Assembly (NCBI RefSeq): GCF_027257175.1 | Contig: NZ_JAPFGD010000002.1 | Span: 62,001 to 126,000 of the forward strand | DNA length: 64,000 bases | Source: Castellaniella sp. S9 | GTDB taxonomy: Bacteria > Pseudomonadota > Gammaproteobacteria > Burkholderiales > Burkholderiaceae_B | Direction: 5' to 3' | In this document: one piece after another, positions 9,666 to 18,527 of the stretch | How positions within the stretch are numbered: position 1 is the stretch's first letter | Layout: every line of letters begins with the position of its first letter | The notes under the pieces: model-generated | What the model was told of the DNA's origin: nothing | Database searches by the model: none | Seen by the model: only the letters and a program-made list of their open reading frames with translations | Made by a program: the position numbers and the translations under genes

Positions 9666-9866
9666 TCAGCCGCCGCCCACGGCAACGACGATTTCGATGC
9701 GATCGCCCTCGGCCAGATGCGTCTCGGGATGCTGGGTCCTGGGCACGATGTCGCCATTGCGCTCGACCGCGATGCGCTTGCCCTGGTAGCCCAGATGCGC
9801 GACGAGGTCGTGCACGGTGCGCACCGCGTCCAGCCGGGTGGCTTGTCCGTTCAGTACGATGTTCAT
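9666..9866 (-). CDS. thiS: Sulfur carrier protein ThiS
   Basis: Ubiquitin-like sulfur carrier for synthesis of the thiazole moiety of thiamin. The C-terminal Gly-Gly ('VVAVGGG') is the site of adenylation and thiocarboxylate formation. The 66-residue length is standard when started at ATG 9866 ('MNIVLNGQ'); in-frame ATGs at 9872 and 9881 are possible. It is a lone gene here: no thiG, thiO or thiE is adjacent, so it probably works with genes elsewhere. The neighbouring 9932-10879 gene is unrelated. Confidence 0.9.
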   Translation of the reverse strand: MNIVLNGQATRLDAVRTVHDLVAHLGYQGKRIAVERNGDIVPRTQHPETHLAEGDRIEIVVAVGGG

Positions 9867-9931
9867 GCTCATGGAAGTCATATTAACAGTGTCCGGCGCC
9901 GGGTCCGCAGCTATCGGGGCCCGGCCCATGG

Positions 9932-10879
9932 CTATCGATGCGGTTCGCGCGCGTACCGGTCGGTGGCCGCCAGCAGCTGCGCGAGGATGCCGGGTTCGTC
10001 GAAGGCGTGGCCGGCATCGGGAACCAGGTGAAAATCAGCGCCGGGCCAGGCCTTGTGCAGTTCCCAGGCCGAGCGCGCCGGCGTGCAGACGTCGTAGCGG
10101 CCCTGGACGATCACCCCGGGAATCCCGGCGAGCCGGTGCGCATCGCGCAACAGCTGGCCCTCGTCCATGAAGCCGGCGTTGACGAAATAGTGGTTCTCGA
10201 TGCGGGCGAACGCCAGCGCCGCCGCGTCCCCGGTGTGCGCCTGCTGGTGCGCCGCATCGGGCAGCAAGGTGATGGTGTTGCTCTCCCATTGCGTCCAGGC
10301 ATGGGCGGCGGCCAGCCGCGCCTGCGGGTCCTCGCCCGTCAGGCGCAGGCGATAGGCGGCCATCATGTCGCCGCGCTCGGCCTCGGGGATGGGCGCCTGG
10401 TACTGTTCCCACAGGTCGGGAAACAGCCACGAGGCGCCTTCCTGGTAGAACCACAGCAGTTCCGCGCGGCGCAGCAGGAAGATCCCGCGCACGATCAGGG
10501 CGCGCACCCGGTCCGGGTGCGCCTGCGCATAGGCCAGCGCCAGCGTCGAGCCCCAGGAGCCCCCGAAGACCACCATCTGGCCAGCGCCCAGGACCTCGCT
10601 GCGCAGGCGCTCGATGTCGGCGACCAGGTCCCAGGTCGTGTTGTGCTCGATGCAGGCCGAGGGCGTGGAGCGCCCGCAGCCGCGTTGATCGAACAGCAGG
10701 ATCTTGTAGCGTTCCGGGTCGAACAGCCGCCGGTGGGCCGGCGAACAGCCCGCGCCCGGGCCGCCGTGCAGGAACACCACCGGCCGGCCGTCGGGGTTGC
10801 CGCACAGTTCCCAGTAGACCTGATGGCCGTGGCCGGCGTCCATGTGGCCGTGGGCGTAGGGTTCGATCGCGGGATACAT
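9932..10879 (-). CDS. pip: Prolyl aminopeptidase
   Basis: Cytosolic alpha/beta-hydrolase that removes N-terminal proline from peptides (peptidase family S33). The 315-residue product shows the oxyanion motif 'HGGPGAG', the nucleophile elbow 'GGSWGSTLALAYA', an acidic residue near 'GRYDVCTPA' and the catalytic histidine in 'PDAGHAFDEPG'. The ATG at 10879 has a strong ribosome site (GGAGG); its bases overlap the stop codon of trmB upstream (TAGGAGG), so translation of the two is coupled. The frame is open further upstream inside trmB, but the reading there is antisense-like and was not used. Confidence 0.92.
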   Translation of the reverse strand: MYPAIEPYAHGHMDAGHGHQVYWELCGNPDGRPVVFLHGGPGAGCSPAHRRLFDPERYKILLFDQRGCGRSTPSACIEHNTTWDLVADIERLRSEVLGAGQMVVFGGSWGSTLALAYAQAHPDRVRALIVRGIFLLRRAELLWFYQEGASWLFPDLWEQYQAPIPEAERGDMMAAYRLRLTGEDPQARLAAAHAWTQWESNTITLLPDAAHQQAHTGDAAALAFARIENHYFVNAGFMDEGQLLRDAHRLAGIPGVIVQGRYDVCTPARSAWELHKAWPGADFHLVPDAGHAFDEPGILAQLLAATDRYAREPHR

Positions 10880-10887
10880 CAGGCCTC

Positions 10888-11685
10888 CTAGGGTTCGCGG
10901 TGGTGTGCGGGCGCCGCGTCCGCGCGGCGAGTGAAAATCAGGTCCCAGACGCCGTGGCCCAGACGCAGGCCGCGGTTCTCGAATTTGGTCAGCGGCCGAT
11001 AGTCCGGGCGCGGCGCGAAATCCGCGCAAGTGTTGCGCAGCATCGGTTCGGCCGACAGCACCTCGAGCATCTGCTGCGCGTAGTGTTCCCAATCGGTGGC
11101 GCAATGGACGTAGGCGCCCGGCGCCAGGCGGCTGGCCAGCAGGGCGACGAAGCGCGGCTGGATCAGGCGGCGCTTGTGGTGGCGCTTTTTCGGCCAGGGA
11201 TCGGGAAAATAGATGTGGGCGCCGGCCAGCGACCCCGGCGCGATCATGTCGTGCAGCACCTCGACCGCGTCGTGCTGGATGATGCGGATGTTGCCCAGGC
11301 CGTGTTCCTCGATGCGCTTGAGCAGCGCGCCCACCCCCGCGTTGAACACCTCGACGCCGAGGAAATCATCACCCGGCCGGGCCTGGGCGATCTGCTGCGT
11401 GGTCTCGCCCATGCCAAAGCCGATCTCGAGGATCACCGGCGCCTCGCGGCCGAAGGCCTGGGCCAGGTCCACCGGCCGGGATTGGTAGGGGATCGACCAG
11501 CGCGGCAGCCATTGGGCGAGCGCCTGCTCCTGGCTGGGGGTGATGTGGGCGCGACGGTGGACGAAGCTGCGGATGTGGCCGCTGCCCGACGGATGCGTCG
11601 CGGTCACGATGGGCGGGTAGGATTTGGGGAGGTTCAAAATACTGGTAAAATATCGGGCTGCAAGGGTTTTGGATGAGCCCATCAT
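10888..11685 (-). CDS. trmB: tRNA (guanosine(46)-N7)-methyltransferase TrmB
   Basis: SAM-dependent enzyme that forms m7G46 in the tRNA variable loop. The 265-residue product has the SAM motif '[10 protein letters not shown]' and the family hallmark '[16 protein letters not shown]'. Two consecutive ATG codons at 11685 and 11682 could start it, and the first 35 residues are not conserved-looking, so a slightly later start is possible. It is the first gene of a coupled pair with prolyl aminopeptidase and ends the chromosomal part of the window before the tRNA gene. Confidence 0.93.
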   Translation of the reverse strand: MMGSSKTLAARYFTSILNLPKSYPPIVTATHPSGSGHIRSFVHRRAHITPSQEQALAQWLPRWSIPYQSRPVDLAQAFGREAPVILEIGFGMGETTQQIAQARPGDDFLGVEVFNAGVGALLKRIEEHGLGNIRIIQHDAVEVLHDMIAPGSLAGAHIYFPDPWPKKRHHKRRLIQPRFVALLASRLAPGAYVHCATDWEHYAQQMLEVLSAEPMLRNTCADFAPRPDYRPLTKFENRGLRLGHGVWDLIFTRRADAAPAHHREP

Positions 11686-11725
11686 TCTACCGTAAATCCT
11701 TGCGAATCAATCGATTGCGGTCGAT

Positions 11726-11799
11726 GCGGGTGTAGTTCAATGGTAGAACGGCGGCTTCCCAAGCCTCAAGCGTGGGTTCGATTCCCATCACCCGCTCCA
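11726..11799 (+). tRNA. tRNA-Gly (anticodon CCC)
   Basis: A full cloverleaf can be drawn: acceptor GCGGGTG / CACCCGC, D arm GTTC / GAAC, anticodon loop TTCCCAA with anticodon CCC at positions 34-36, T arm GTGGG / CCCAT, and encoded CCA at 11797-11799 (74 nt). It decodes GGG. The anticodon stem GCGGC / GCCTC has a C-U mismatch at positions 28-42, unusual for a glycine tRNA. The gene is the integration site of the downstream element: its 3' end abuts the ICE integrase region, the standard arrangement for PFGI-1/clc-type elements. Confidence 0.95.
11782..11799 (+). other. Candidate attL (3' end of tRNA-Gly)
   Basis: ICEclc-type integrases recombine at the last 18 bp of a tRNA-Gly gene. The last 18 bases of this tRNA are taken as the attL core by analogy. 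The matching attR repeat must lie beyond base 64,000 and cannot be checked here, so the exact core length is inferred. Confidence 0.5.
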
Positions 11800-11924
11800 C
11801 GTCAACATTCCACGGTGTTCCGTCAATGGCCATTAGGTTCTATAAGTCATTGATTGTTGGGAAGTTATTCTAATCTGGATGTTCCACTGACATCCATGGA
11901 AAGCTCCCTACAGCGCCTCTGAAT

Positions 11925-11960
11925 GGGTACATTATTGGGTACATCAATACGTATGTACCC
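11925..11960 (+). repeat. GGGTACAT repeats upstream of the integrase
   Basis: Two direct copies of GGGTACAT (11925-11932, 11937-11944) and one inverted copy ATGTACCC (11953-11960) lie between the tRNA and the integrase. Repeats of this kind at the integrase end of tRNA-targeted elements are candidate arm-type binding sites for the integrase or operators for its promoter. The rest of 11800-12038 has no gene; fragments similar to the internal conserved block occur at 11809-11820 and 11883-11901. Confidence 0.45.
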
Positions 11961-12038
11961 GGTGCCGGATTGTTGATGGGCGCAAACATCAGGTGAGATC
12001 AGCATAAGTCCAACTTCCCCGCTTCAGGAGTTGGCACC

Positions 12039-13928
12039 ATGGCTCTGTCCGATCTGACTGTCCGTAAAGCTACGGCGACGGGTAAAGACCGCAGCATTGC
12101 GGATTTCGATGGTCTGTATCTCTTTGTTCCCGTTCAGGGGCGAAAAGCGTGGCACTTTCGTTACTACTATGTCGGCAAGCGTCAACGCTTTTCCCTGGGG
12201 ACCTACCCCGAGGTGTCGCTGCGCGAGGCCAGAGACCTGCGCGACGAGGCCAGGGCCTTGTTGGCCAAGGGCATTAATCCTCGCAACGAGCGTAAAAGAA
12301 AGCGCCAAGCGATCGTCTTGGCCGGTGCCGATACGTTTATGGCGGTCTATAAAAAGTGGCTCGCTCATCGTCAGCTTTCGCTCGATGAGTGCCGCCAAGG
12401 CAGCTATGATCAGATTCAACGGGTATTCAAGGCGAACGTTTTTCCTGTGCTGGGCAATCTGACCGTCCATGAGATCACACAGGCTCACCTGTTGGATATC
12501 ATCGGCAAGGTCGAGGCGCGGGGTTCGCTGTCGGTGGCCGAGAAATTGCGCACGTGGTTGAATCAACTTTTTTCCTACATCAAGGTGGTCGTTACGGGGA
12601 TAAAGGAAAATCCGGCCGCTGATCTGGATGTGGTGGCGTTGCCGTTGCCCCCGGTCGACCACAACCCCTTCCTGCGCATGGCCGAGCTGCCAGTTATGCT
12701 GCAAACGCTGCGCAAGTACCGGGGTCGGCTCACGACTCAACTGGGTTTGCGGCTGCTGATGCTGACTGGGGTGCGCACGGGAGAATTACGATATGCCACA
12801 CCCGATCAGTTCGATCTGGACCGGGGCCTCTGGATCATCCCTGTGGTGCGTCTGAAGCAGCGTAAGATGCTCACGAAAAAGAATCGCAAGCGGATGTCCG
12901 ACATTCCGCCTTATATCGTCCCGTTGTCCGTGCAGGCCCAGGAAATCGTTCGTTACCTGCTGGCGCAGTTCAAACCAGCTCAGGTGTACCTGTTGCCAGG
13001 AGCGAGATTCCTACTCAGGCCAGTGAGCGAAAACACGCTGAACCACGCACTCAAGCGCATGGGGTACGAGGACCGACTGACTGGGCATGGCATTCGCGCA
13101 ACGATCTCCACGGCACTCAACGAGCTGGGATACCTCAAGAAATGGGTCGATGCTCAGCTCTCGCATGCCGACCCGGATAGGATCAGTGCCACCTATAATC
13201 ACGCCGAGTACGTAGAACAACGGCGTGTCATGATGCAGGACTGGGCCGATCGACTTGATCTATTCGAGCAGAACCACGTCCAGGCGGCCAGCATGCACCT
13301 GACCATTACGCTGCAAGGCTTGCCCACCATTGCCGGCCAGGCCGTGACGCATCGTCCCATCATCAATCCGAATACGCCAACGCTCATCGTGGCCCCAGCA
13401 ACACCCGATATGCCCATCGTGCCGGAGTCAGCCCAGCGTTTGCCCGCAGTGGAGGTGCCGGACTATGCCAAACCTCAGCCGTCACCTCTGCAGCACGAAC
13501 GAATGAAGCTGCTCGATCTGTTCGAGGCCGCCCACCACCTGCGTGTTGTTGACTACGCGACGTTAGTGGGTAAGTCCAGGCGCTGGATCAGTTATGAAAT
13601 CCAGGCGCGCAATCTGCTCGCGCTTAGTATGGGCCATCGTGGCTTACGCGTACCCGATTGGCAGTTGGACCCACTCAAGCGGCGGCTGGTCCAAAGTGTG
13701 CTCGCCTCAACCCCACCCGACATCGACGCCTGGCAGATTTACCACGTATTAACAGAGGCGCATGAGTCGCTGGGGGGGCGTTCGCCAATTGAGGCCATCA
13801 CCGTGCGTAACCTAGATTATCTCGTTGGCTTGGTGCGTGACACGCTCTACGCTATGCAATGGCCCGTCTCACCCTTCACGACGCTCTCGCAAATGGAGAA
13901 TGCCACAGCGGTCGAGATGATGGTATGA
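12039..13928 (+). CDS. int: Site-specific tyrosine recombinase (P4-type ICE integrase)
   Basis: Integrase expected to catalyse insertion and excision of the ICE at the tRNA-Gly 3' end. The 629-residue product has the N-terminal DUF4102/arm-binding domain ('KAWHFRYYYVGKRQRFSLG'), a SAM-like core-binding domain and the catalytic domain with Arg246 ('TGVRTGEL'), His350 and Arg353 ('GHGIRAT'), His376 ('QLSHAD') and Tyr386 ('ATYNHAEY'). About 220 residues follow the tyrosine; a long C-terminal extension is typical of ICEclc-type integrases (about 650 aa) rather than phage P4 integrase. ATG at 12039 follows CAGGAG. Confidence 0.95.
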   Translation: MALSDLTVRKATATGKDRSIADFDGLYLFVPVQGRKAWHFRYYYVGKRQRFSLGTYPEVSLREARDLRDEARALLAKGINPRNERKRKRQAIVLAGADTFMAVYKKWLAHRQLSLDECRQGSYDQIQRVFKANVFPVLGNLTVHEITQAHLLDIIGKVEARGSLSVAEKLRTWLNQLFSYIKVVVTGIKENPAADLDVVALPLPPVDHNPFLRMAELPVMLQTLRKYRGRLTTQLGLRLLMLTGVRTGELRYATPDQFDLDRGLWIIPVVRLKQRKMLTKKNRKRMSDIPPYIVPLSVQAQEIVRYLLAQFKPAQVYLLPGARFLLRPVSENTLNHALKRMGYEDRLTGHGIRATISTALNELGYLKKWVDAQLSHADPDRISATYNHAEYVEQRRVMMQDWADRLDLFEQNHVQAASMHLTITLQGLPTIAGQAVTHRPIINPNTPTLIVAPATPDMPIVPESAQRLPAVEVPDYAKPQPSPLQHERMKLLDLFEAAHHLRVVDYATLVGKSRRWISYEIQARNLLALSMGHRGLRVPDWQLDPLKRRLVQSVLASTPPDIDAWQIYHVLTEAHESLGGRSPIEAITVRNLDYLVGLVRDTLYAMQWPVSPFTTLSQMENATAVEMMV

Positions 13929-14627
13929 GGCCACATTGATAGGACACAGATGGCCTTGGCGGCATTAAATAATTAAGCTGAGGTCATCGTGGTTTGGGCC
14001 ACTTTTACTCGCCACGTCTTGCTTCTGCAAGCGCTAGGACTCCAGCTTGACGAGTCCTGGCGCTCAGCCGCATTGCGCCATAGCCGGCGTATCTAAGTCG
14101 AACTGACGCGGTTCGTACGTCAGCACCCTAGACATCCGCGTGCGCGCTTCTCTCACTGATTGTTATTCAATTCGACCGATATCCGGTCCGCCGCCTACAA
14201 CCCGCTACTTGAAGTACGACGCGGCTAACTAGGAGTATTCAGATTGCCGGAACAGAATCCTAGTTGCAAAATTGGTCTCTCAGGATTCCGGATGGGTCTT
14301 AGGCGACCGGCGCTTCCCCTAGTGTTCCTTGGCATGGCGAAAAATATGTATCAGTGATGCCGTCTGCTTAGACCGTCGGTAGAACACCTAAGACCTATTG
14401 AGACTTGTAGGGGCAGGTAAAAACCATGACGCTGGCCAGTATGTACGAGTAACGGGTTAACGCTGGAGCTTGTGAGGTGGCCAATCAGAACCATCGAATT
14501 TTCGCACATCAAGCGCGTGATCGCTACCGGCGATCGGCGGACCTGATGTCAGTTCTCAAGGCTTTTACAAAGGCGCTCGTACAGCAGAAGAGTCGGTGAT
14601 GTAGCACTCCCACAAGGAGACGGAGAC
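13929..14627 (+). other. Long noncoding region after the integrase
   Basis: About 700 bases without a convincing reading frame on either strand. I see no repeat longer than about 8 bp and no T-tract terminator after the integrase. In clc-type elements the integrase-proximal region is regulatory, so it may hold promoters or a leader for the gene at 14628, but nothing specific can be supported. Confidence 0.4.
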
Positions 14628-15374
14628 ATGCATGAGAATCCCTCAACATCCATGGTTTTCTATCGCCCCATCGAAGCAGCCATTCGCTGGGTGGGCCTAT
14701 TGGGACACGAGCAGGAAATCCTGTCTGCCATCTCGTCGCCAAGAAATTTACCGCGAACGCTCGATTATCCCCGGTGGGACGATCTTCTATTATGCATGGA
14801 TCGTATCTACGATGCCGTCATCCACCGGGAATTGCCTTATGGACAAAACGGCGTCACGTTAAATGATGAATCGCTGTTTGATTCGACCGAGCTGACTATT
14901 CGTCATATCGATTTGAAGCGTTGGATACGCATCCATTACCCAGAGCATCGCCCTAGGTTCCTTTTCAGTCGCAGCGAGCGCATTGCGCATCCCTTCATCA
15001 CGTTGGAGGCGGGCCAGGCCATGCTGATCGAGCGACAGGCCATGAAAGCCGAGCTTGAGCAATGCCGCCGCCAGATGCACGCGCTTCGGGAACAGCATGA
15101 AAGCTTTCTTAAGCAATCGGTGGTGATCTCAGCCTGTAGTCAAGGTAACATTTCCGACAGGGCTGAAGCAACGTACCTGAACATCATCGGTGGAATGCTG
15201 ACGCTGATGCTGGGGACGTCACCCGCAGGCAAGGCCTACTCCAGTTTCAGGACTCAGGAAGCCGTGGTGAGCGCCCTGGTGGCGCATCACCAGAGTGTCA
15301 TGGGGATCACGGAACGAACCTTGAACGGCAAGTTTGCCAGCGCAAAACGCAGGCTGCGTAGCGCAAACAGCTGA
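14628..15374 (+). CDS. Conserved ICE/phage-island hypothetical protein
   Basis: Product of 248 aa with no recognised enzymatic motif. The N-terminal half is rich in Trp, Asp and Arg. Residues about 130-170 form a likely coiled coil ('AMKAELEQCRRQMHALREQ'). The C-terminal third ('YLNIIGGMLTLMLG' and 'ITERTLNGKFASAKRRLRS') resembles a helical domain that I recall from many hypothetical proteins encoded beside AlpA-type regulators in mobile elements. Start at ATG 14628 with AAGGAGACGGAGAC before it. A regulatory or DNA-binding role is possible but not shown. Confidence 0.75.
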   Translation: MHENPSTSMVFYRPIEAAIRWVGLLGHEQEILSAISSPRNLPRTLDYPRWDDLLLCMDRIYDAVIHRELPYGQNGVTLNDESLFDSTELTIRHIDLKRWIRIHYPEHRPRFLFSRSERIAHPFITLEAGQAMLIERQAMKAELEQCRRQMHALREQHESFLKQSVVISACSQGNISDRAEATYLNIIGGMLTLMLGTSPAGKAYSSFRTQEAVVSALVAHHQSVMGITERTLNGKFASAKRRLRSANS

Positions 15375-15491
15375 GCGCTGCCAGCTTGTATCTGCAGTCT
15401 CCGAAACTGCATTTGCAATGTACTTCCACACCCGTTTCGATTGAATAGAGGTTACGCCAACAAGCGCTACCAAGCGTTAAGGAGTGACCCT

Positions 15492-15704
15492 ATGTCGCAG
15501 ACACCTGCCTTGCCCCCGGGCGAACGCCGCATTTTACGACGCGAAGAAGTTGAAGCCAAAACGGGCTTTAAGCGCGCCCATATCTACAACCTGATGAAGA
15601 AAGGCCAGTTTCCGAAGGCCTTGCGCCTCGGGGTGCGCGCGGTCGGCTGGGATTCAGTTGAAATCGACCAGTGGATCACCGAACGCCTCGATAACCGGGC
15701 GTAA
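15492..15704 (+). CDS. AlpA family transcriptional regulator
   Basis: Small DNA-binding protein of the AlpA/MerR-like excisionase superfamily. The 70-residue sequence has the expected layout: 'ILRREEVEAKTGFKRAHIYNLM' region as helix-turn-helix, then 'KGQFPKALRLG' wing and 'AVGWDSVEIDQWI'. In P4 AlpA drives integrase expression, and in clc-type ICEs an AlpA-like gene starts the regulatory operon ahead of parA. ATG 15492 is preceded by AAGGAGTGACCC. It sits 40 bases before parA, so the two are probably co-transcribed. Confidence 0.9.
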   Translation: MSQTPALPPGERRILRREEVEAKTGFKRAHIYNLMKKGQFPKALRLGVRAVGWDSVEIDQWITERLDNRA

Positions 15705-15744
15705 CCGCTCTCCCTCACATTTTCACACCCACACGGAGAGCGCC

Positions 15745-16623
15745 ATGCAGGTTGTATCCATCATTTCTACCAAAGGCGGCGTGGGAAAGACAACCACCGC
15801 CGCCAACCTGGGCGGGTTCGTCGCCGATGCGGGCCTGCGCGTGCTGCTGCTTGATTTTGACATCCAGCCCACGCTGTCGTCCTATTACGAGCTGGCACAT
15901 CGTGCCGCCGGTGGCACCTACGAGCTGCTCGCCTTCAACGAGCAGCGTATCGAGCAGTTGGTGTCTCGCACCGTTATCGCTGGTCTGGACTTGGTGGTGT
16001 CCAACGATGACCGGGGCGAACTGAACACACTATTGCTGCATGCGGCCGATGGACGCTTACGGCTGCGCCATCTATTACCGGTGCTGGCGCCGCTCTATGA
16101 CCTGGTGCTCATCGATACGCAGGGCGCGCGCAGTGTGATGCTGGAGATGGCCGTGCTCGCTTCCGACTTAGCGCTGTCGCCGGTTACCCCCGAAATCCTG
16201 GCCGCACGCGAATTACGGCGCGGGACCATACAGTTGATTGAGGATATCGCGCCGTATCGGCACCTGGGCATTGAGCCGCCGCCTTTGCAGCTGCTCATCA
16301 ACCGGGTACATCCTGTGTCGTCAAACGCCCGTCTGATCCAGCAGGCGCTTCGCGATTTATTCCAGGGACAAGTTGGCCTTCGTGTGCTGGGCACGGACGT
16401 GCCTGCCATCGAAGCCTATCCCCGCGCCGCGACACGGGGCCTGCCCGTGCATCGCATCGAATACCGACAGCCGACAGGTCGCGTGGCACCCGCCGCACTT
16501 GAGACCATGCGATCGCTTGCCATTGAACTTTTTCCGTTGTGGAAAGAGCCTTTGGCCCGCGTCTCGGGCCGCCCGCAGCACCCGCATCAACCAGGGAGCG
16601 CACGCCATGGCCAACGCGCATGA
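15745..16623 (+). CDS. parA: ParA family ATPase
   Basis: Deviant Walker ATPase for partition or positional control of the excised element, working with the ParB-like protein encoded 240 bases downstream. The 292-residue product has the deviant Walker A 'KGGVGKT' (residues 10-16), the A' motif 'LLLDFDIQPTLSSYY' with D-x-QPT, and 'LVLIDTQGARS' as Walker B. ATG 15745 has GGAGAG eight bases before it. The C-terminus overlaps the start of the HicA-like gene by 17 bases in another frame, which is common in this operon. Confidence 0.92.
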   Translation: MQVVSIISTKGGVGKTTTAANLGGFVADAGLRVLLLDFDIQPTLSSYYELAHRAAGGTYELLAFNEQRIEQLVSRTVIAGLDLVVSNDDRGELNTLLLHAADGRLRLRHLLPVLAPLYDLVLIDTQGARSVMLEMAVLASDLALSPVTPEILAARELRRGTIQLIEDIAPYRHLGIEPPPLQLLINRVHPVSSNARLIQQALRDLFQGQVGLRVLGTDVPAIEAYPRAATRGLPVHRIEYRQPTGRVAPAALETMRSLAIELFPLWKEPLARVSGRPQHPHQPGSARHGQRA

Positions 16624-16867
16624 GTTAGCACGTGGCCATAAGCGGCTGCGTGCTCTGATTGATTTTGCCATTGCTGAAGGCTGGCACGTGAAGCGAACAT
16701 CAGGCGGCCATCTCAAATTCACTAAGGCGGGATACGCGCCGATCTACACCAGCACGACGGCAAGCGACCATCGAGCCAGTCTCAATGCGCAGGCCCAGAT
16801 TCGGCGCGCTGGCCGGCAATGCCGCCCAATCCTTGAAAACCTTCAGCGGGGGACAGGCCATGGCTGA
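16607..16867 (+). CDS. HicA-like small protein between parA and parB
   Basis: An 86-residue protein with a double-stranded-RNA-binding-like fold similar to HicA toxins: 'LIDFAIAEGWHVKRTSGGHLKFTK' region with the central 'GGH' motif (His is catalytic in HicA mRNA interferases), then 'PIYTSTTASDHRASLN' where HicA has 'vPxHxgxeLk'. No HicB antitoxin is encoded nearby; instead parA overlaps it upstream and parB overlaps it by 8 bases downstream. ATG 16607 follows AGGGAG. It may be a repurposed HicA fold rather than a toxin. Confidence 0.75.
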   Translation: MANAHELARGHKRLRALIDFAIAEGWHVKRTSGGHLKFTKAGYAPIYTSTTASDHRASLNAQAQIRRAGRQCRPILENLQRGTGHG

Positions 16868-18512
16868 CATAACTTCCCAGGATATGGCAACCAAGTTGCT
16901 GGCCGCGGGCTTTGAGCGCAACAGCTCCTCTGCCTCTGCATTGAGCGACCCGATCGCCGATACCCCCATGATCGTCACTTTGGATCAGCTGCGTCCCTAT
17001 GATCACGATCCGCGCATGAAGCGCAATTCCGCGTACGATGAGATCAAGGCCTCTATTCGAGAACGTGGGCTGGACGCATCCCCCGCCATTACCCGGCGAC
17101 TGGGCGCAGAGCACTACATCATCCGCAACGGTGGTAATACCCGCTTGGCGATTCTGCGCGAACTGTGGTCAGAAACCAAGGACGAACGTTTTTTCCGCAT
17201 TTCTTGCCTGTTTCGGCCTTGGCCAGAGCGGGGCGAGATCATCGCCTTGACGGGACACCTAGCCGAAAACGAGTTGCGCGGTGGCCTGACGTTTATCGAG
17301 CGCGCGCTCGGTGTGGAAAAAGCTCGCGAGTTCTACGAACAGGAAAGTGGCACAGCGCTGAACCAATCCGAACTTGCGCGCCGCCTGGCCGCCGACGGTT
17401 ATCCCGTGCAGCAATCCCACATCAGCCGCATGTCCGATGCTGTACGCTATCTGCTGCCGGCCATCCCGACCGTGCTTTATGCCGGACTGGGCCGTCACCA
17501 GATCGAGCGGCTTGCCGTCATGCGCAAGTCCTGTGAGCGTATCTGGGAGCCGCATACAAAAGGCAGGGCGGTATCACTGGATTTTGAGAGTTTCTTTCAG
17601 GACGTGCTGACCCAATTCGATACGCAGGTGGAGGAGTTTTCCTGGCAACGCGTGCAGGACGAGTTGATTGGACAAATGTCTGACCTGCTGGGTGTGGACT
17701 ATGACGTTTTGAGCCTGGATCTGAATGACTCAAACAGTCGTCAGCGCGCCTTGGCGAGCGAGCCAACACCCGAAGGTTCGCTTACGACATTATCCGTACC
17801 CACGGCAGCGCCGTCCTCGACTGTTGAAACACCGCCCACGGTCTCTGCGCCACTCAGTGCGCCGCCTGTCAGCCCACCTGCGGTGAATTCGCCGCCTCGC
17901 GAAGCCATCGTGGGTGCTAACGACGCTAACACCGATGGTATCGATGACTCCGAGCGTCTGCGGGAACATATCATCTCGACAGCTCCCACGACCGAACGGC
18001 TGCAGTCTATTCAGCGCATGGTGGCCGACCAGTTGGGGGATGCGATACCGCCCGAATTTGCGGCCAACGTGCTGCAATCCATTCCTGTGCAAGCCGGTGG
18101 GTTGTATCCGATTTCGGATGTCTGGTACATCGACACGGGGTTGGACGCACCCGATCGGCTGCGAATCCACATTGAACAATTCGCACGAGAAATCGCCGAC
18201 GAGGCGGGCGTGGCTGACTGTGTGCAGGCGAGCTGCGATGGTATCGGGTTCCGTTGCGCTGAATGGCAGGAAAGCATGCCAGTAGCAGCACGTGCCGTCA
18301 CGCACTTGTTGAGGGCACTAAGCGGTCAGCCTATCGCTGTGCCAGAGCCTGACGATGAGCGTCTGGCTGCCCACTTGCCGGTGCTGCTACACGGTAATGG
18401 CCAGCAGGCGCCCGGTTTGAGCGATACCGCCTTGGTCAAGTTATTTCGCTTGCTGCGCCTGGCAAGACGCCTGGTGGAGCTTGACCTCAATAGACCCCAT
18501 CGCGGTGCGTGA
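16860..18512 (+). CDS. parB: ParB family protein (PFGI-1 ICE type)
   Basis: ParB/Srx-type nuclease-fold partition protein, the partner of ParA. The 550-residue product is longer than chromosomal ParB (about 300 aa), as in the ICE-specific PFGI-1 ParB family. The N-terminal domain has 'IVTLDQLRPYDHDPR' and the CTPase-like 'RNGGNTRLAILREL'. A middle helix-turn-helix region around 'NQSELARRLAADGYPVQQS' would bind DNA. A Pro/Ser/Thr-rich linker (about 300-365) leads to a C-terminal domain of about 180 residues. A parS-like sequence lies downstream at 20304-20319. Confidence 0.9.
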   Translation: MADITSQDMATKLLAAGFERNSSSASALSDPIADTPMIVTLDQLRPYDHDPRMKRNSAYDEIKASIRERGLDASPAITRRLGAEHYIIRNGGNTRLAILRELWSETKDERFFRISCLFRPWPERGEIIALTGHLAENELRGGLTFIERALGVEKAREFYEQESGTALNQSELARRLAADGYPVQQSHISRMSDAVRYLLPAIPTVLYAGLGRHQIERLAVMRKSCERIWEPHTKGRAVSLDFESFFQDVLTQFDTQVEEFSWQRVQDELIGQMSDLLGVDYDVLSLDLNDSNSRQRALASEPTPEGSLTTLSVPTAAPSSTVETPPTVSAPLSAPPVSPPAVNSPPREAIVGANDANTDGIDDSERLREHIISTAPTTERLQSIQRMVADQLGDAIPPEFAANVLQSIPVQAGGLYPISDVWYIDTGLDAPDRLRIHIEQFAREIADEAGVADCVQASCDGIGFRCAEWQESMPVAARAVTHLLRALSGQPIAVPEPDDERLAAHLPVLLHGNGQQAPGLSDTALVKLFRLLRLARRLVELDLNRPHRGA

Positions 18513-18527
18513 GAGAGGAGGATCGTC

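Noticed and set aside
7148-9886. Very long plus-strand frame over the ypjD-like and ffh genes
   Set aside because: It is a GC-bias shadow: it is antisense to the ypjD-like operon and out of frame with ffh, whose motifs are unmistakable in the other frame.
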